Counted from the first letter of the stretch, positions 1 to 11,086 are shown. The stretch is DNA of 64,000 nucleotides from Pseudofabraea citricarpa (GCA_029641185.1 JAPWGK010000008.1:1054001-1118000), one strand, 5' to 3'. Made by a program: numbers and translations. The notes: generated from the sequence alone by a model not told the origin.

Positions 1-516
1 CTCAAGATATTGATGAAGACATGGGCTACTGAATTAATCCTCGAAACCTTCTTGCAGTCACCAGTGTATATGGTTCCGATTCCTACGAGATTGCGAGATG
101 TCGAAATTGCCACAATGGTAAGGGTCAGGTTAACGACAAAGCATACTACCACGACGTAGATGGACCAGCGAATGCCGACTTTCCATCCTGTCTCGCTGGG
201 ATTGTTGCGAAAGGGCAGTTTGAGCTTTTGGAGAGATTTCGGTACGTATTTGTGAAAGCTGTCTTATGTCAGCCTGTCTTCATTATTCAAACCTTCTCCC
301 CCACCTTAGTGCTTTTTCCTGCTCATTTTTGTTTGGATCCTCTTCTCCTTCGAGGATCTGCCAACTTTTAGATTTGATCCGTTTGCCCTCATTTGAGGCT
401 GGTAGCGAGTTCAGCTCCAGCTCCAAAGGCTGCGAGTCGGTCTGCGTTTGCACTGTATATCGTGTAGAACTACCCGACCCATCTCTCGTCGTCGGCAAAA
501 AGGGAATATGGCTCAT
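1..516 (-). CDS. DUF6536-type membrane protein, N-terminal part (runs off left edge)
   Basis: Partial gene read from 516 down to the window edge. Exon 1 is 516-305; a 46-bp intron (304-259, GTGGGG...CAG with a CTGAC branch point) leads to exon 2 from 258 to beyond base 1. The join stays in frame (phase 2). After about 70 polar residues the protein reads FRNNPSETGWKVGIRW, then one hydrophobic membrane segment (SIYVVVVCFVVNLTLTIVAI), then GIGTIYTGDCKKVSRIN. This order (GW, membrane helix, GxGTxYxGDC, hydrophilic turn, next helix) is typical of fungal DUF6536 membrane proteins of unknown function. The start at 516 is the first ATG of the open frame. The rest of the gene lies outside the window, so size and further helices cannot be judged. 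It is divergent from the Zn2Cys6 gene at 875. Confidence 0.7.
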
Positions 517-874
517 TCTGATGAGACTCTACACTACAAACCATACATATTATTTTCCAGTGCAACTCCTGACCATCTCTTCTCAAGATGAAGGCAACAG
601 CTTCCTAGCCGCCAGTTTCAGCCCCAATGCTGTGCCGCACAGCTATGCTCAGTGTGGCGTAGTGATGCCGTCGGGTAGGGATGATTCCCCTGGTCCTGGA
701 TCCCTACAATCCCCCCTGCCTCACTTTTCGACCAAAGCGGATAGAATCCAAAAGGTGGAGAGGGGTCACATGACAGCAACCGTGCGGAGACACAGGCACA
801 CGATGGGCGGACGGAGTGATTTGAATTCGCCATTCCCGACTCCGTTTCGGTGCATCATATCAAGTCCCCCCAAT
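517..874. other. Intergenic, divergent promoter region
   Basis: Space between the DUF6536 gene (minus) and the Zn2Cys6 gene (plus). Open frames here are shadows. No GGCGC cluster like those upstream of the RiPP genes is seen. Confidence 0.5.
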
Positions 875-3000
875 ATGGATACCAACAACAACATCCCCGC
901 TTCCTGGGCCGATACAACATCTTCTTCGGACCCGAGAGGCTTTCATGGCTTGCAAGAGGCTTCTGCCCCGAGTTCCATGGGACCAGGCCCCCGAGCCTGC
1001 CAACCATGTGCTGCAGCAAAAGCCAAATGTATCTTCTTGCCGGAAGACGTAGTCACCAACGGGAAGTGTCGACGGTCTGTGGCGTGTTATACAAGCTTCT
1101 CAAATTAGCCGTAGGCTGACTGATGCCCAGATGCGACCGTTTAAACAAGGACTGTGTCCTACAAGTTCCCACCGCTCGCAAGAAGAAGGTCCATAAGATC
1201 ACGTGGGTTTCTGTTTCCCCTTTGCCATGCCTCTGCCCGCTGACGGATCTGTAAGACGAGTGGCCCAATTGGAGGAGAAGTTGGATGGCATTGTGTCACT
1301 TCTCAAGTCTGCACAAACGAAGGAGCCTGAACACCCTCCGGAGAGCTCTTCAAGCGGGAGCAATGGTCCCAGCCCTCCAAATCTCATGGCCCCAGACCAG
1401 AATAGATGGCCAGTTACTCCCCCAACCTCGACTCCGCAGTCTTTGGAGATGGACTCCAGGTTCCAGATCCCAAACCTGGCTGTCCCTTCACACCAAGAGC
1501 TTTTCCGGACCGACCCGGACTCGCTTCTCACGCTGTATCGATGCTACATGACGGACCAGTTTCCTTTTGTGGTTGTCCCGATGGGCGTAACTGCAGAGGA
1601 CCTTGGTCGGACCAGGCCATTTCTTCTAAAGGTCATTCTAATGGTTGCGAATGTCAGAGACATGCAGAAAGCGACTATGGAGGAAGAAATCATGGAATAT
1701 CTTGCGACACATATGATTTTGAAAGCGGAAAAAAGTCTGGATCTACTCCAAGGATTGTTGATCTTAATAGCATGGTTCGTTGCTACTAACCAATCACCTC
1801 CCAGCTTTTGTACTGGCAGATCAACAACAGCTGACTCTTGAACTTTTAGGTATCATTTTCACATCCATCTGGCCCGGAGGTTGACGACTCTTATGCAACT
1901 AGCTACTGCACTTCTTATTGACCTCGGTCTGAATTCCGAACATGTCACAACGCAAAAGAGCGATAGCAGCACTTTGAAAGCCTTCCCTGAAGATTTGCCA
2001 CCATCTAACCCCCAATCATTTGAAGGGAGGAGGGCATTTCTCGGAATGACTTACATAAGTTCCATGTAAATCAACCCCCGCAATCTACAATCAATGCTAA
2101 GCTTACCTGGTATTTAGTGTGTCCGTATATGTAAAACACATGGATGCTTTGAGATTTACGAAATACACCGAGAACTGTTGTTATAGTCTCGAGGCGCATG
2201 CACAGTTCCCCTCCGATCAAATCTTAGTTCAACTGATCCGACTTCAGCATATTGCTGAACAGGTGCAAGATGCTCTTCCACATGATTTGACGGACATCTC
2301 ACCGAGCTCTGCAGCACCTGTAGCTCTTTGTATTAAAATTCTTCAAACGAAGCTTCACAAGCTCCAAGGGATGTTGCCGATACATCTACAACAAAATGGC
2401 AAGTGACCAACAAAACCCTGCAGTTCATCGTAATATTAACAGGATAAAGCTTTTCTTCTTATGCAATACCACAGCACTCTTGTTTTCTTGAATGAAATGG
2501 CCATGAAAGTTCCCGTGCCAACACGACATATCGCTCTGCACACCTGTCTCACATCCATCCAAAGTTTCCTTTCGCTTCTCGGTTCTGTCCGGACGGAAGA
2601 GAGTTTCAAGTTCACATATTGCTACTGGACCCAGCTGACGCACATCCTGATCGTGCTGGGGAAGATCTCCTGTTTCGAGTGCGAGGACTGGGACCTGCGA
2701 CACGTGCGTGACGTCCTAGATCTTTCCATCGTCCTCGATGGCTTCATTGCTCGCTTCGAGATCACGGTGGCTACGCGAGGCAGCAGCGAGCTGTACCAGA
2801 GGATCATCCCCCGCTTCAAGCAATACAAAGATCTCTTCGAGAAGAAACGGGCTTCGGTCTTGAGAGAAGACGATTTCATGCAGGATCGCATGCATCTGAT
2901 GCAATCTGATCCGCAGGATATGCCGTTGGGTGATATGATGCAGCTGGATGAAGCATTCTGGCAAGAGATAATGGGAGACTGGGGTAACAATTGGCACTAG
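875..3000 (+). CDS. Zn2Cys6 transcription factor, paralogue of the gene at 59.2-61.6 kb
   Basis: Six exons: 875-1074, 1131-1202, 1256-1774, 1850-2065, 2118-2398, 2450-3000, giving about 612 residues; all phases close. The binuclear cluster is C42-x2-C45-x6-C52-x12-C65-x2-C68-x6-C75 and is split by intron 1 inside an Arg codon. A short coiled coil follows (RVAQLEEKLDGIVSLL), then the middle-homology region of fungal regulators. The C-terminus ends FWQEIMGDWG, as in the paralogue. Intron 5 (2399-2449) uses a GC donor (GCAAGT), which is needed to keep the frame. The start at 875 is the ATG closest upstream of the zinc cluster in frame. The role is unknown; it lies 1.4 kb from the RiPP methyltransferase but lacks the cluster promoter motif, so membership of the cluster is not shown. 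Confidence 0.8.
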
Positions 3001-4421
3001 TTATAATACGAGCATTTTGCGAGCTGAGGGTTTAAAACGGCGCACATAATAATCACTTATATCTTTCATATTTATCACACACGTCCATCCGTACCGAGCA
3101 CATTCTCACAAGCCCTCAAAGAATTCGCCTGCCTTTGTATTATAAAACGTTTCTTCTTTGTGACTTCTTACCGTCAACAAAAAATCCACTCGCTCCTTAT
3201 CCTTAAACGCGCACAACAATCTGATAGCTTGCGTTGTTTGAGACGTCACGCGCTACGCATGCTTCGTAGAAATCCGTAAACGTTCTGTCGTCTCGCTACG
3301 TTCCCGTAAAGAAATGCTCACTCGCAACACTCCAGCACAGACATGACAACGAGAAGATAATCGGTCGTGGCAACGAAACTGGCAACCGGAAGAAAATTTA
3401 GAGCTATAAATCCGCAAAACTGACGTGGAACGGGTGGTGAGTTACGGATGTGCGCGGATGATGAAAGAACGGAACGTGACTTGGCTGCTACAATTTGCTG
3501 AGGAATGTTTCTTTGTTTGGGTTCCGTCGGAGTTGATTGGTAGATCGAGTGATTTCAAAACAAGGTGGTGCTTAAGTAGTAGATGTTTGGTCATGTGACC
3601 TGATGTTTGAAATGAGATGGACAGAGCGGATGATGAATGATGTGATTGTAGTGTGGTGGGGTAAAGTGAAGAAGTCATCTACGAGATACTTACTTATTAT
3701 ACACACAACTACCTAGGTATATATGCCAAGTCCAAAAGTTGAAGCGTTGATCCCAACTTGGGTTCGGATCCCAGAGCTTGAGCTAAGAATACAGGATCAA
3801 GCGAGCTCTCACCCCAAATACAAACCATTTGAATCCCCGAACCACTAATATGTGGTCCGAGACAATAATGGGGCCGATGCACATCATACTCTGAGCTAGC
3901 TTTAGTTCGAACTCAAACCAAGCTAATATATTACAGTGTGGTTGCAATGCTTCTTAGTAGTGGGATGCAGAACCAGCTACATTGCATGAAGTTTGCAGCC
4001 GTATTTTTGCAACCTATTACATACAGAATTGCACAAATGATACACAAGAAATGATGAAATTCAACGCATGTATTGTCAAGCAAAGTGCTCGGTTCTTCGT
4101 GCAGCAAAACTTGCATAATTGCCTCAAGCCACCAAAGAGGTGCTCCCGATGGTTCAGAACAACTCATCAGCTAGGTAAAGTGGGCTAGGCGCAATGAATA
4201 GGCGCATGGTGGTTTTCCAGTGTAACAGGTGGTACAAATGGCGCAGGAAGGGATCTGGCGCCGTGCTAAGCGGAAGCCAATAGCCGAGAAAGGGGGCGAG
4301 AGTGAGGAGAAAGTATTAAGCGAGAATTCCCGTGATAATTCGTGTGCATCAATGAGAGACACAATCATTCCTCAGTATTGCCAAAATTTCTATTCACCTG
4401 GTTGAGTCATTACTATCAAAT
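3001..4421. other. Intergenic region before the RiPP cluster
   Basis: 1.4 kb with no convincing coding sequence; the small open frames lack splice-supported extensions or recognisable motifs. The last 240 bases hold the GGCGC motif group listed separately. Confidence 0.5.
4188..4262. promoter_or_regulatory. Cluster of four GGCGC motifs upstream of the methyltransferase
   Basis: GGCGC occurs at 4188, 4201, 4240 and 4257 (the last as GGCGCC), four times in 75 bases and 160-235 bases before the methyltransferase ATG. The same motif is grouped upstream of five other promoters in the cluster. Binding by the cluster's Zn2Cys6 protein is inference. Confidence 0.5.
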
Positions 4422-5318
4422 ATGGATACACTTCTCTCTTGCTGCCTTCATGATGTAGATAAAGAGTCGCTTATATACATCCCGCGATTCGCTCACCGAC
4501 GTTCGCTAGCAGATGCATTCGCTGTAGAGCAGGGAAAACGTATCCTAGACATTGGTTGTGGGCAAGGAGAATCATGTCTCATAATGGCAATGGACGTTGG
4601 TGATTCTGGGCACGTGACAGGTATCGATGTTGCACAGCTGGATTATGGCACACCCTTTACCATTGGACAATCTCAAGACCATATCAGGAACTCGTCTCTT
4701 GGTCCTCGTATTACCTTCGTTCAGAAAGATACTGCCTCTTTCTTGCAGTCACCAGACCGCTCACCCACTACAGTATTTGATGCAGCTACCTTGATTCACT
4801 CATTATGGTACTTCTCTACTCCCGATAGTGTCACCTCTCTCTTCAAAACCTTGGCAACAGCCAATATATCTCAGGTCTACGTTGCCGAATATTCGTTTGA
4901 GTCATCAAATCCCAGCCAAGTACCACACGTACTTGCTGCTCAAGCTCAAGCACTACTTCACGCATACAAAAGCCCCAGCGAGCTAGGTTTGCAGGAACTG
5001 AATGTGCGAGCAGCACCGAGCCCATCATCCATTACCAAGGCGGCAAAAATTGCTGGCTATGAGGTACGCAGACAAGGGACCATATCGCCCCATGATGATA
5101 TGCTAGAGGGCCATTGGGAGGCTGGATTTGTTTCAAGAGATGGATTTCGCAAGCGCGTCCTAGCCGCAAATTTGTCTGCAGAACAGGAGGCTGAGATCTT
5201 GGCTTTGTCTACACGAGTAAAGGAGGAGATAGAGAAGCTACAGGGAAAAGGCATCAAAACTGTTAAAGCCATGGACGTGTGGTGGAGTGTATTGGAGCTG
5301 AAGACACAATCCGCGTAG
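4422..5318 (+). CDS. phomM: SAM-dependent methyltransferase, PhomM-like
   Basis: Single exon, 298 residues. Class I methyltransferase fold: motif I is ILDIGCGQGESC (residues about 41-52), followed by the acidic strand-2 end GIDVAQLD and a post-motif with an aromatic region (LIHSLWYF, about 125-132). No signal peptide or membrane segment, so probably cytosolic. In the phomopsin pathway PhomM N-methylates the amino group of the cyclised peptide; the same role is inferred here from the neighbours and from general type, not from alignment. The gene is convergent with the S41 peptidase. Its promoter carries the densest GGCGC group in the window, which supports co-regulation with the cluster. A different small-molecule methyltransferase is possible. 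Confidence 0.72.
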   Translation: MDTLLSCCLHDVDKESLIYIPRFAHRRSLADAFAVEQGKRILDIGCGQGESCLIMAMDVGDSGHVTGIDVAQLDYGTPFTIGQSQDHIRNSSLGPRITFVQKDTASFLQSPDRSPTTVFDAATLIHSLWYFSTPDSVTSLFKTLATANISQVYVAEYSFESSNPSQVPHVLAAQAQALLHAYKSPSELGLQELNVRAAPSPSSITKAAKIAGYEVRRQGTISPHDDMLEGHWEAGFVSRDGFRKRVLAANLSAEQEAEILALSTRVKEEIEKLQGKGIKTVKAMDVWWSVLELKTQSA

Positions 5319-5694
5319 TCTTTTGAGATGGACTGGAATTTGTGTCTCGCCTTTTCTTTCAATTGGCTCATGCACGGATACAGATATGATAGGCTTTCTT
5401 TCAGTGTCCTCTCTTCCACTCCTTTCTCCAGTTGTTTTTTGCTTTTTGTTTTTTGGGGTGCAGATTGGGAGCAACTAGGAGAACTGCTTGTTGATTGAAG
5501 ACATGTTTTATTTGCTAGAATTCCTCGTTCCGCAATGAAAATGGGTTTCTCCGCGCCAATCTTTCGATGTTCATCATGAATTTAAGCATATAAACTAGGG
5601 TGAAATGTAAATATAGTTTTTTATATGTTCTACTAATTCACATTTATCTCTATATATATATTACTTCCGCTAAAGGTTCAAATGTACAAGTATG
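5319..5694. other. Convergent intergenic region
   Basis: 3' ends of the methyltransferase and the S41 peptidase face each other here. AT-rich near 5590-5670; nothing else seen. Confidence 0.5.
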
Positions 5695-8081
5695 CTAGCC
5701 CAATTTCGATGAACCCTCAACACATGACCCATTTCCCAACATAGAATTTGTTGCTGCGAGCCACAAAGTTGCAGGTTGGATATAATTCTCTGCTGTGTAG
5801 AACAATCGGCAATCGGCAGCTTCATAGAGAAATTGGCTGGGAGTAATATCATCTCCCTCGCTGTAAGCGTTGCGAAAGTTAACGCCGCCACCACCCAATG
5901 CGTTAAATCGAAGGGAAAAGTTCTCTAGCTTTGGTGGTGTAATCTCCTCAAACCGAGTGAGCTGCTCTGGGGTAAGAATCGGAGACCCATCGCGGGATGC
6001 ATTGACTGCGATTTCATGAGCAAGAGAGACGTATCTACTGATTTGAGAAAGTGACCAAGACTGAGCACCCTTGACACCGCCCAATGTTTGCATGGGGCCT
6101 AAATAAGGACGACCACCAAATGCTATGCTTTTGACGCCTTGCTTTTTCATAAGTTCTGCGAAAACAACGCAAGTTGAAGCACAGTTGCCATCGGACATCT
6201 GTATTAAATTAGTCGGTACCAAATATAATCGAGGTACCAAAAGAATGTGGGACCTACAATAATAATGTTCTCTGCTTTGAACAATTGGGTGGGCGGGTCC
6301 AACTCAACTTTGCCGTAGCCACTGATTGGGTCTTCTTTGCTGGATGCCAGGCTGAGATTAAACACGGCATACAAGTTGGACATATTGGCACCATTGATGT
6401 TTTTGGGGCCAAACCTCTGCTCCCAAGACGCGAAACCAAGTTCTTGGTCAGGGGTAACTGCGTTCTGATAGACTAGCGGGGGATCTAATAAAAAGGTTCT
6501 ATTGAACTTCGAAGCTTGTGAGAAAACTTGCCCCATCAAGCCGATCAACTCGGTAGCACGGAACCGTGTGGCAGAGTATATGGATTTGCCCGGAAAGAGG
6601 ATTTGAAACAGATTGAAGCCCTGAACCACGTCCCCACCACCATTACCTGTCATGTCAATTATCAGCTTTCCCTTGCCATCTGCGGAGGCTCGTTTCAGAA
6701 AATCAACAGCAGTTTGTGCGAATGCAAGAGCTTTATTATTCATCTCGAAAGTTGGCACTTGGAGTACAGCAACATCTTCCAGGCCGTGCTCGTTAAGATA
6801 ATGACCTCTAATCAAGTCATCTGGGTGACTTATTAATGGGGATGGGAAGCTTGCTGTTCCACTAGAAGGGAGATCATATGTTGGACTAGCGCGGAAAGAC
6901 CCAGGAAATGTCCCAAACCCAGATTTTGTATTAGGCATACAAGCTGCCTCAAACAACAAATTGCCATCGGTATAGTTCATCGGACCGTTGATAGATGGCC
7001 AGGTTGCAGTTGTTTCAATTGTAACTTCTGTACCGTTGGCGAACCGGAGTTTGTGACTTGCAGCACCGGGCCATGAGCCTTTATATGTTGTCCAGGCTCC
7101 TCCTGTGGATTTGCCAGTGAAACCAGCGGTATGGGATGGAAACAGGCGATTATAGCTACTTATATTCTTAGTTTGAGGTAAATAACAATCGCAGAGTATA
7201 TGATTTACTTGGGTAGGCTTACCGTGCATCTGGGTCCTGCAAGCCGAGCCTCACATCAATGTTCGATTCGAGATAGTAAACCGCATCCGCATCGTTTATT
7301 TCAACCAATTTGGAAATATTCGTGAAGCCAGCTAGCTTTAGTTCTGAATCAACTAATTGTTCACTAATTAGTTACCCTTAATATTCTTAGCGTGTGTAAA
7401 CATGGATTGGTCTGACCTACAAAAAGTATAAAGTTCGGGAAGTTGTAGACCATCTTCCGATATCGATACCAAAGGAACACCGTGTTCGAAATGCATGATT
7501 TCTTGCGAACATAAACCAACTTTGAGATGTCCATCATTTGCACGAGAGATAAGATAGTCGATATCCCAGTCAAAGTCATACTGGCTTGTGTAGATATTTT
7601 TGGCAGCTTTTTCACGAATGGCCTCGAAGCGGCCAATCAGATCGTCAGACGTAGATATATAATCGGGCGGAGGGCCTACAGAATCAACATCTTAATCCGA
7701 TCATAATTGCGGAAAACTTACTCTTCAGGACCTCGATTGTAGACTGAAACTGCAAATACCCAAGATACTCGTCAACGAATTTCACAGCAAGGTCTGAGCG
7801 GAAAGGCATTGAGCGGAGGCAGTTGTAGGCAACCTGGCCAGGTATTCCAGCATAACTGCCATTTCCTTTGCAATTGTTAACATCGAAAAACTTGTTTCTT
7901 GTAAGAGTAGTGGATATTCACCCCCGTTTGAGACCCATTTTGAGTAGCTGGCTGCAATTTCTTTGCAGGCACCCTGGTCAGAAATCGATGGGAAAGAGCG
8001 CTCAGCAACCGCAATCGTTGCAACCAGAATCGTCAAAAGTAATGTGGATTTGCTGAATATGTTTTCAGTTTTCCAAGACAT
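5695..8081 (-). CDS. Secreted S41-family peptidase, PhomP1/PhomP2-like
   Basis: Six exons on the minus strand: 8081-7922, 7865-7722, 7675-7417, 7363-7223, 7155-6258, 6198-5695; exon lengths sum to 2106 nt (701 residues) and every phase closes. The N-terminus has a signal peptide (hydrophobic run STLLLTILVATIAVA, about residues 11-25) followed by a Cys-containing region. The catalytic-domain signature is at the start of the last exon: MSDGNCASTC, with Ser542 the likely nucleophile of the S41 (C-terminal processing protease/tricorn-like) family; GKGKLIIDMTGNGGG is the preceding family strand. Dikaritin clusters, including those for ustiloxins and phomopsins, carry such peptidases, thought to trim Kex2-released core peptides. 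It is divergent from the UstYa gene at 8498, sharing a 416-bp promoter. Intron 1 has a weak acceptor (AAAG). Confidence 0.85.
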
Positions 8082-8497
8082 ACCGAGGAAAGGAATTTTT
8101 CCGTGCTCTTTTTGAGCAGCACTGCAAATGTTTCATCGACAAAGGTTTCGAATCCGACCTCTTGAAACTCTCCGGGTCGTGATCTCGCAGGGACTTGTCA
8201 CATGATGGTGTGAGATATCCCAGAAGTGTAGTTAAGGTATGTTGTAAGGTCAAAAGATGCAGCCTCCAGTATTCCAGTATGGTGGATTTGGCGTCGTCGT
8301 TACGCCTGTATCTAAGCGAGGAACGCTGGCGAGGGGAATGGCGCTGCTGCTGTTAATTGGGGCGCCTCGCCCTGCGCTTCGTTGTTCGGAGGGAAGGGCA
8401 TAACCAATTTCCCATGTGACAAGACATATTTTGCTTGCCTTTTTCCCTATTACGCAAACATTTCGGATTGTAGCTAAGTTTGATTTCAGCGATTGCG
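8082..8497. promoter_or_regulatory. Divergent promoter, S41 peptidase / UstYa-1, with GGCGC motifs
   Basis: Shared upstream region. GGCGC is at 8340 and GGCGCC at 8361; the latter lies in a 13-base string (ggcgaggcgcccc on the minus strand, about 8359-8371) that recurs exactly upstream of the OPT transporter near 17530. Confidence 0.5.
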
Positions 8498-9401
8498 ATG
8501 GATTCAACACCAAACAAATACGTTGACGATAGTGCCGGGTCTGTTGCTTGTTCTGAAGAGCATGCCAAAGAAGCAGAAAATGAGCGACTATTACACCAAT
8601 TTCCGTTGTCTTCGTCTGATTTGCCTCTTCGGAGGGAGAAGAACCATTCTCGATTATATCCCTTTTTCTTGACGTTACTAGTGATGTCCAATGCCATCCT
8701 ACTTGGCTTTCTATTCATTGTGCGGCAACCCAAAAACGCGAATACTCACAAATCATGGCTACCTCCTGAATGTATGGTACAATTTGACTAGTCATATGCG
8801 AACACTTATCAAATGCTAATCATCTATATATGACAGTACAAAGAACCGAAATCTTCACAGCGCATACTATTTATGGCGATCCACCGTCTACAGAAGTTCA
8901 AAAGGCTTGGGATGATATGATGCCATGTATATCTCAACCGTCCTCCAGGTCGTCTTTGGCTAATTACCAATGCAGTGGGGAGAGGATTCGTCGTAATTAA
9001 TAACGACACAGTTCTACCAGAGCAGCCACGTCTGAACCAATCTATGGCTGAACAACATGCGATGATATCAGTATTTCATCAACTGCATTGCCTTGTAGGT
9101 TTGAAAAGCCATGGGTTAATGGAAAGCTGACATGATGCTGCAGTACATGACCAGAGAGGCATATTACGACGCGCGTGCTGGAAACATTGACAAGTTAAAT
9201 CATATACACATGTCACATTGCTGGGATTACTTGCGACAAGCGATTATGTGCTTTTCAGACACCTCACTGGAATGGATTCCAGCACCACCTAACGACAAAG
9301 GCAGTACAGGATGGGGATACCAACATACTTGTCGTGATTTTGGAGCTATATATTCGTGGGCAGAGGAAAACAGAGTTGGTTCTGGAACGGGCATTCATTA
9401 A
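8498..9401 (+). CDS. UstYa-family oxidase (UstYa-1)
   Basis: Four exons: 8498-8771, 8837-8926, 8976-9094, 9144-9401; 741 nt, 246 residues, phases close. A cytosolic N-terminus is followed by one membrane helix (about residues 53-75) and a lumenal domain. The family's two HxxHC motifs are present: HQLHC (156-160) and HMSHC (183-187). A region reading IYGDPPSTEVQKAWDDM matches the usual stretch before motif 1. UstYa proteins (DUF3328) carry out oxidative macrocyclisation or desaturation of RiPP peptides in ustiloxin and phomopsin pathways; the exact step for this copy cannot be assigned from sequence. The start at 8498 is the first in-frame ATG. It converges on the precursor gene and shares its promoter with the peptidase. 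Confidence 0.88.
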
Positions 9402-10205
9402 TTTGATGAAGCGGTATGGAATCAGGGTTAGGGGAACATTGTAGCCATTCAATGCACAAGGACGTTGAACTTATTTTAAACTTTATTTGACTTGAAGGTT
9501 CATCGACGTCAAAATGTTAGTTCACTTTACTCTTATACTTTCCGAGATAGAATTATATTGGATATGCGCAGTGCGCAGTAATCCGGCTTGATATATTCTA
9601 CGCATTTAATCTTATGTCGCTTACTACTCGCTACACTTGGGTAAAACAACCTCACACAATAACTATTACTAGATATTCCAGCGTAATATAATCTCATTAT
9701 AAACTACCTTAATCCTGTTACCATTTGATATATAATAAATGAGTTGTAAAGCAATCAGCTTCCAACCTCTAACATATGTATATGTAGCGTTAATCGTGGT
9801 ATTCTTTCAAACTTGGAATACTAGCTTTCTTGTGAAAGTATTTGCTACTCCTCTGAATAGGCTCCATTTTGAAGAAGATGGATTGTTGCAAGCATGGTTG
9901 CGCTGAAAATTCAAACTCGGAAATATGGTCGGTGCACTAAATTTCATGTATCGAGGTCATTGTTCAAGTCATAGATCTCGTATTGTAAGGAGCGTGCTAA
10001 GATATGCATGTTTAATGCTATAGCCAAGAACTCGGCTTGATTTCACAAAAGTCCCATTCCCGCACTCCCCATTTGCAGACCATTTCCTTGTTCCTGTTCC
10101 ACCGTGCCATATTCCAACCAAGTGTGTCTTGACCTCATCCCAGACAGCACCGCCAGTATCCGGAGTGTCATCATACGCCCTGCATGATGAAGAACTCGGG
10201 CGAAT
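9402..10205. other. Intergenic region downstream of the precursor
   Basis: AT-rich from about 9480 to 9960. The part 9972-10205 is open in the precursor's own reading frame for 78 codons after its stop (see findings); no independent gene is supported. Confidence 0.5.
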
Positions 10206-10926
10206 TTATGCTTTTTGCTTGAGCTTATCGAATGGGATCACATAATCTTCAACCGACTCACGCTTCTTGTCGATAGGGATAACGTAGTCCTCCACAGACT
10301 CCCTCTTGTCGATAGGAATCACGTAATCCTCAACTGACTCTCGCTTATCAAATGGAATAACGTAGTCCTCGACAGATTCGCGCTTGTCGATAGGAATCAC
10401 ATAGTCCTCAACTGACTCTCGCTTGTCGAAAGGAATAACGTAATCTTCGACAGATTCACGTTTATCGATAGGAATCACATAATCCTCAACCGACTCGCGC
10501 TTCTTCTTGTCGAAGGGGATAACATAATCTTCAACAGACTCTCTCTTGTCGAAAGGAATGACATAGTCCTCAACTGACTCGCGCTTCTTCTTGTCGAAGG
10601 GGATAACATAATCTTCAACAGACTCTCTCTTGTCAAAAGGAATGACATAGTCCTCAACTGACTCTCGCTTCTTCTTGTCGATTGGGATCACATAGTCCTC
10701 CACGGACTCACGCTTGTCAATAGGAATAACATAGTCTTCAACCGATTCACGCTTATCGAAAGGAATAACGTAGTCTTCCACGCCTCCATGACGCTTCGCA
10801 ACACGAGCTGCCTGAAAATGATTAGAATCCGGTTGCCAAATATTCTTCCCAACTCACATTTGGTGCTGGGGCGGCCAATGTGCCTGCACATAGTGCTGTG
10901 AATAAGATGGGTGTGCTAAATCTCAT
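10206..10926 (-). CDS. phomA: Phomopsin-type RiPP precursor with 14 tandem core repeats
   Basis: Two exons on the minus strand: 10926-10858 and 10811-10206, with a 46-bp intron (GTGAGT...CAG); 224 residues. Residues 1-19 form a signal peptide ending LAA, followed by a short leader with a first basic site (AKR). Then 14 repeats of 11-15 residues follow, built as ESVEDYVIPxD plus KR, KKR or KKKR. Eight cores are YVIPFD and six are YVIPID, the published cores of phomopsin P and phomopsin A respectively. Basic pairs between repeats fit Kex2 cleavage. The last repeat ends KLKQKA and lacks a clean KR. The repeat architecture is that of dikaritin precursors (UstA, PhomA). The gene lies between a UstYa gene and the cluster regulator, and GGCGC motifs lie 160-330 bases upstream. 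Products are predicted to be tubulin-binding mycotoxins by analogy only. Confidence 0.93.
10224..10781 (-). repeat. Tandem coding repeat (33-45 bp units) of the precursor
   Basis: Fourteen units, mostly 39 bp (13 codons), with 45-bp units where the linker is KKKR and a 42-bp unit where it is KKR. Units differ at many synonymous sites, but one two-unit block of 84 bp (starting at 10497 and again at 10581) is almost identical, showing recent duplication. Confidence 0.92.
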
Positions 10927-11086
10927 TTTGTTGAAGGAACTGCGTCTCGGTGAAAAGTTCGATTGGGATGTCTGTGATACACTAGCAAGGTCAGAGAACT
11001 TAATCTAATCTCTTCAGTCTCTTTACAACATCTATTTCTTATATCAGTTCTATACAAGCGTTCGTCTGCTCCTACCACAAGATATC

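Noticed and set aside
3725..3785. String ggttcggatccc near 3763 resembles a tRNA T-arm (B box).
   Set aside because: No A box, anticodon arm or acceptor stem pairs could be built around it.
4422..5318. Methyltransferase considered as a sterol or ubiquinone-type enzyme unrelated to the cluster.
   Set aside because: Not excluded, but the promoter motif density and the position next to the S41 peptidase favour a cluster role.
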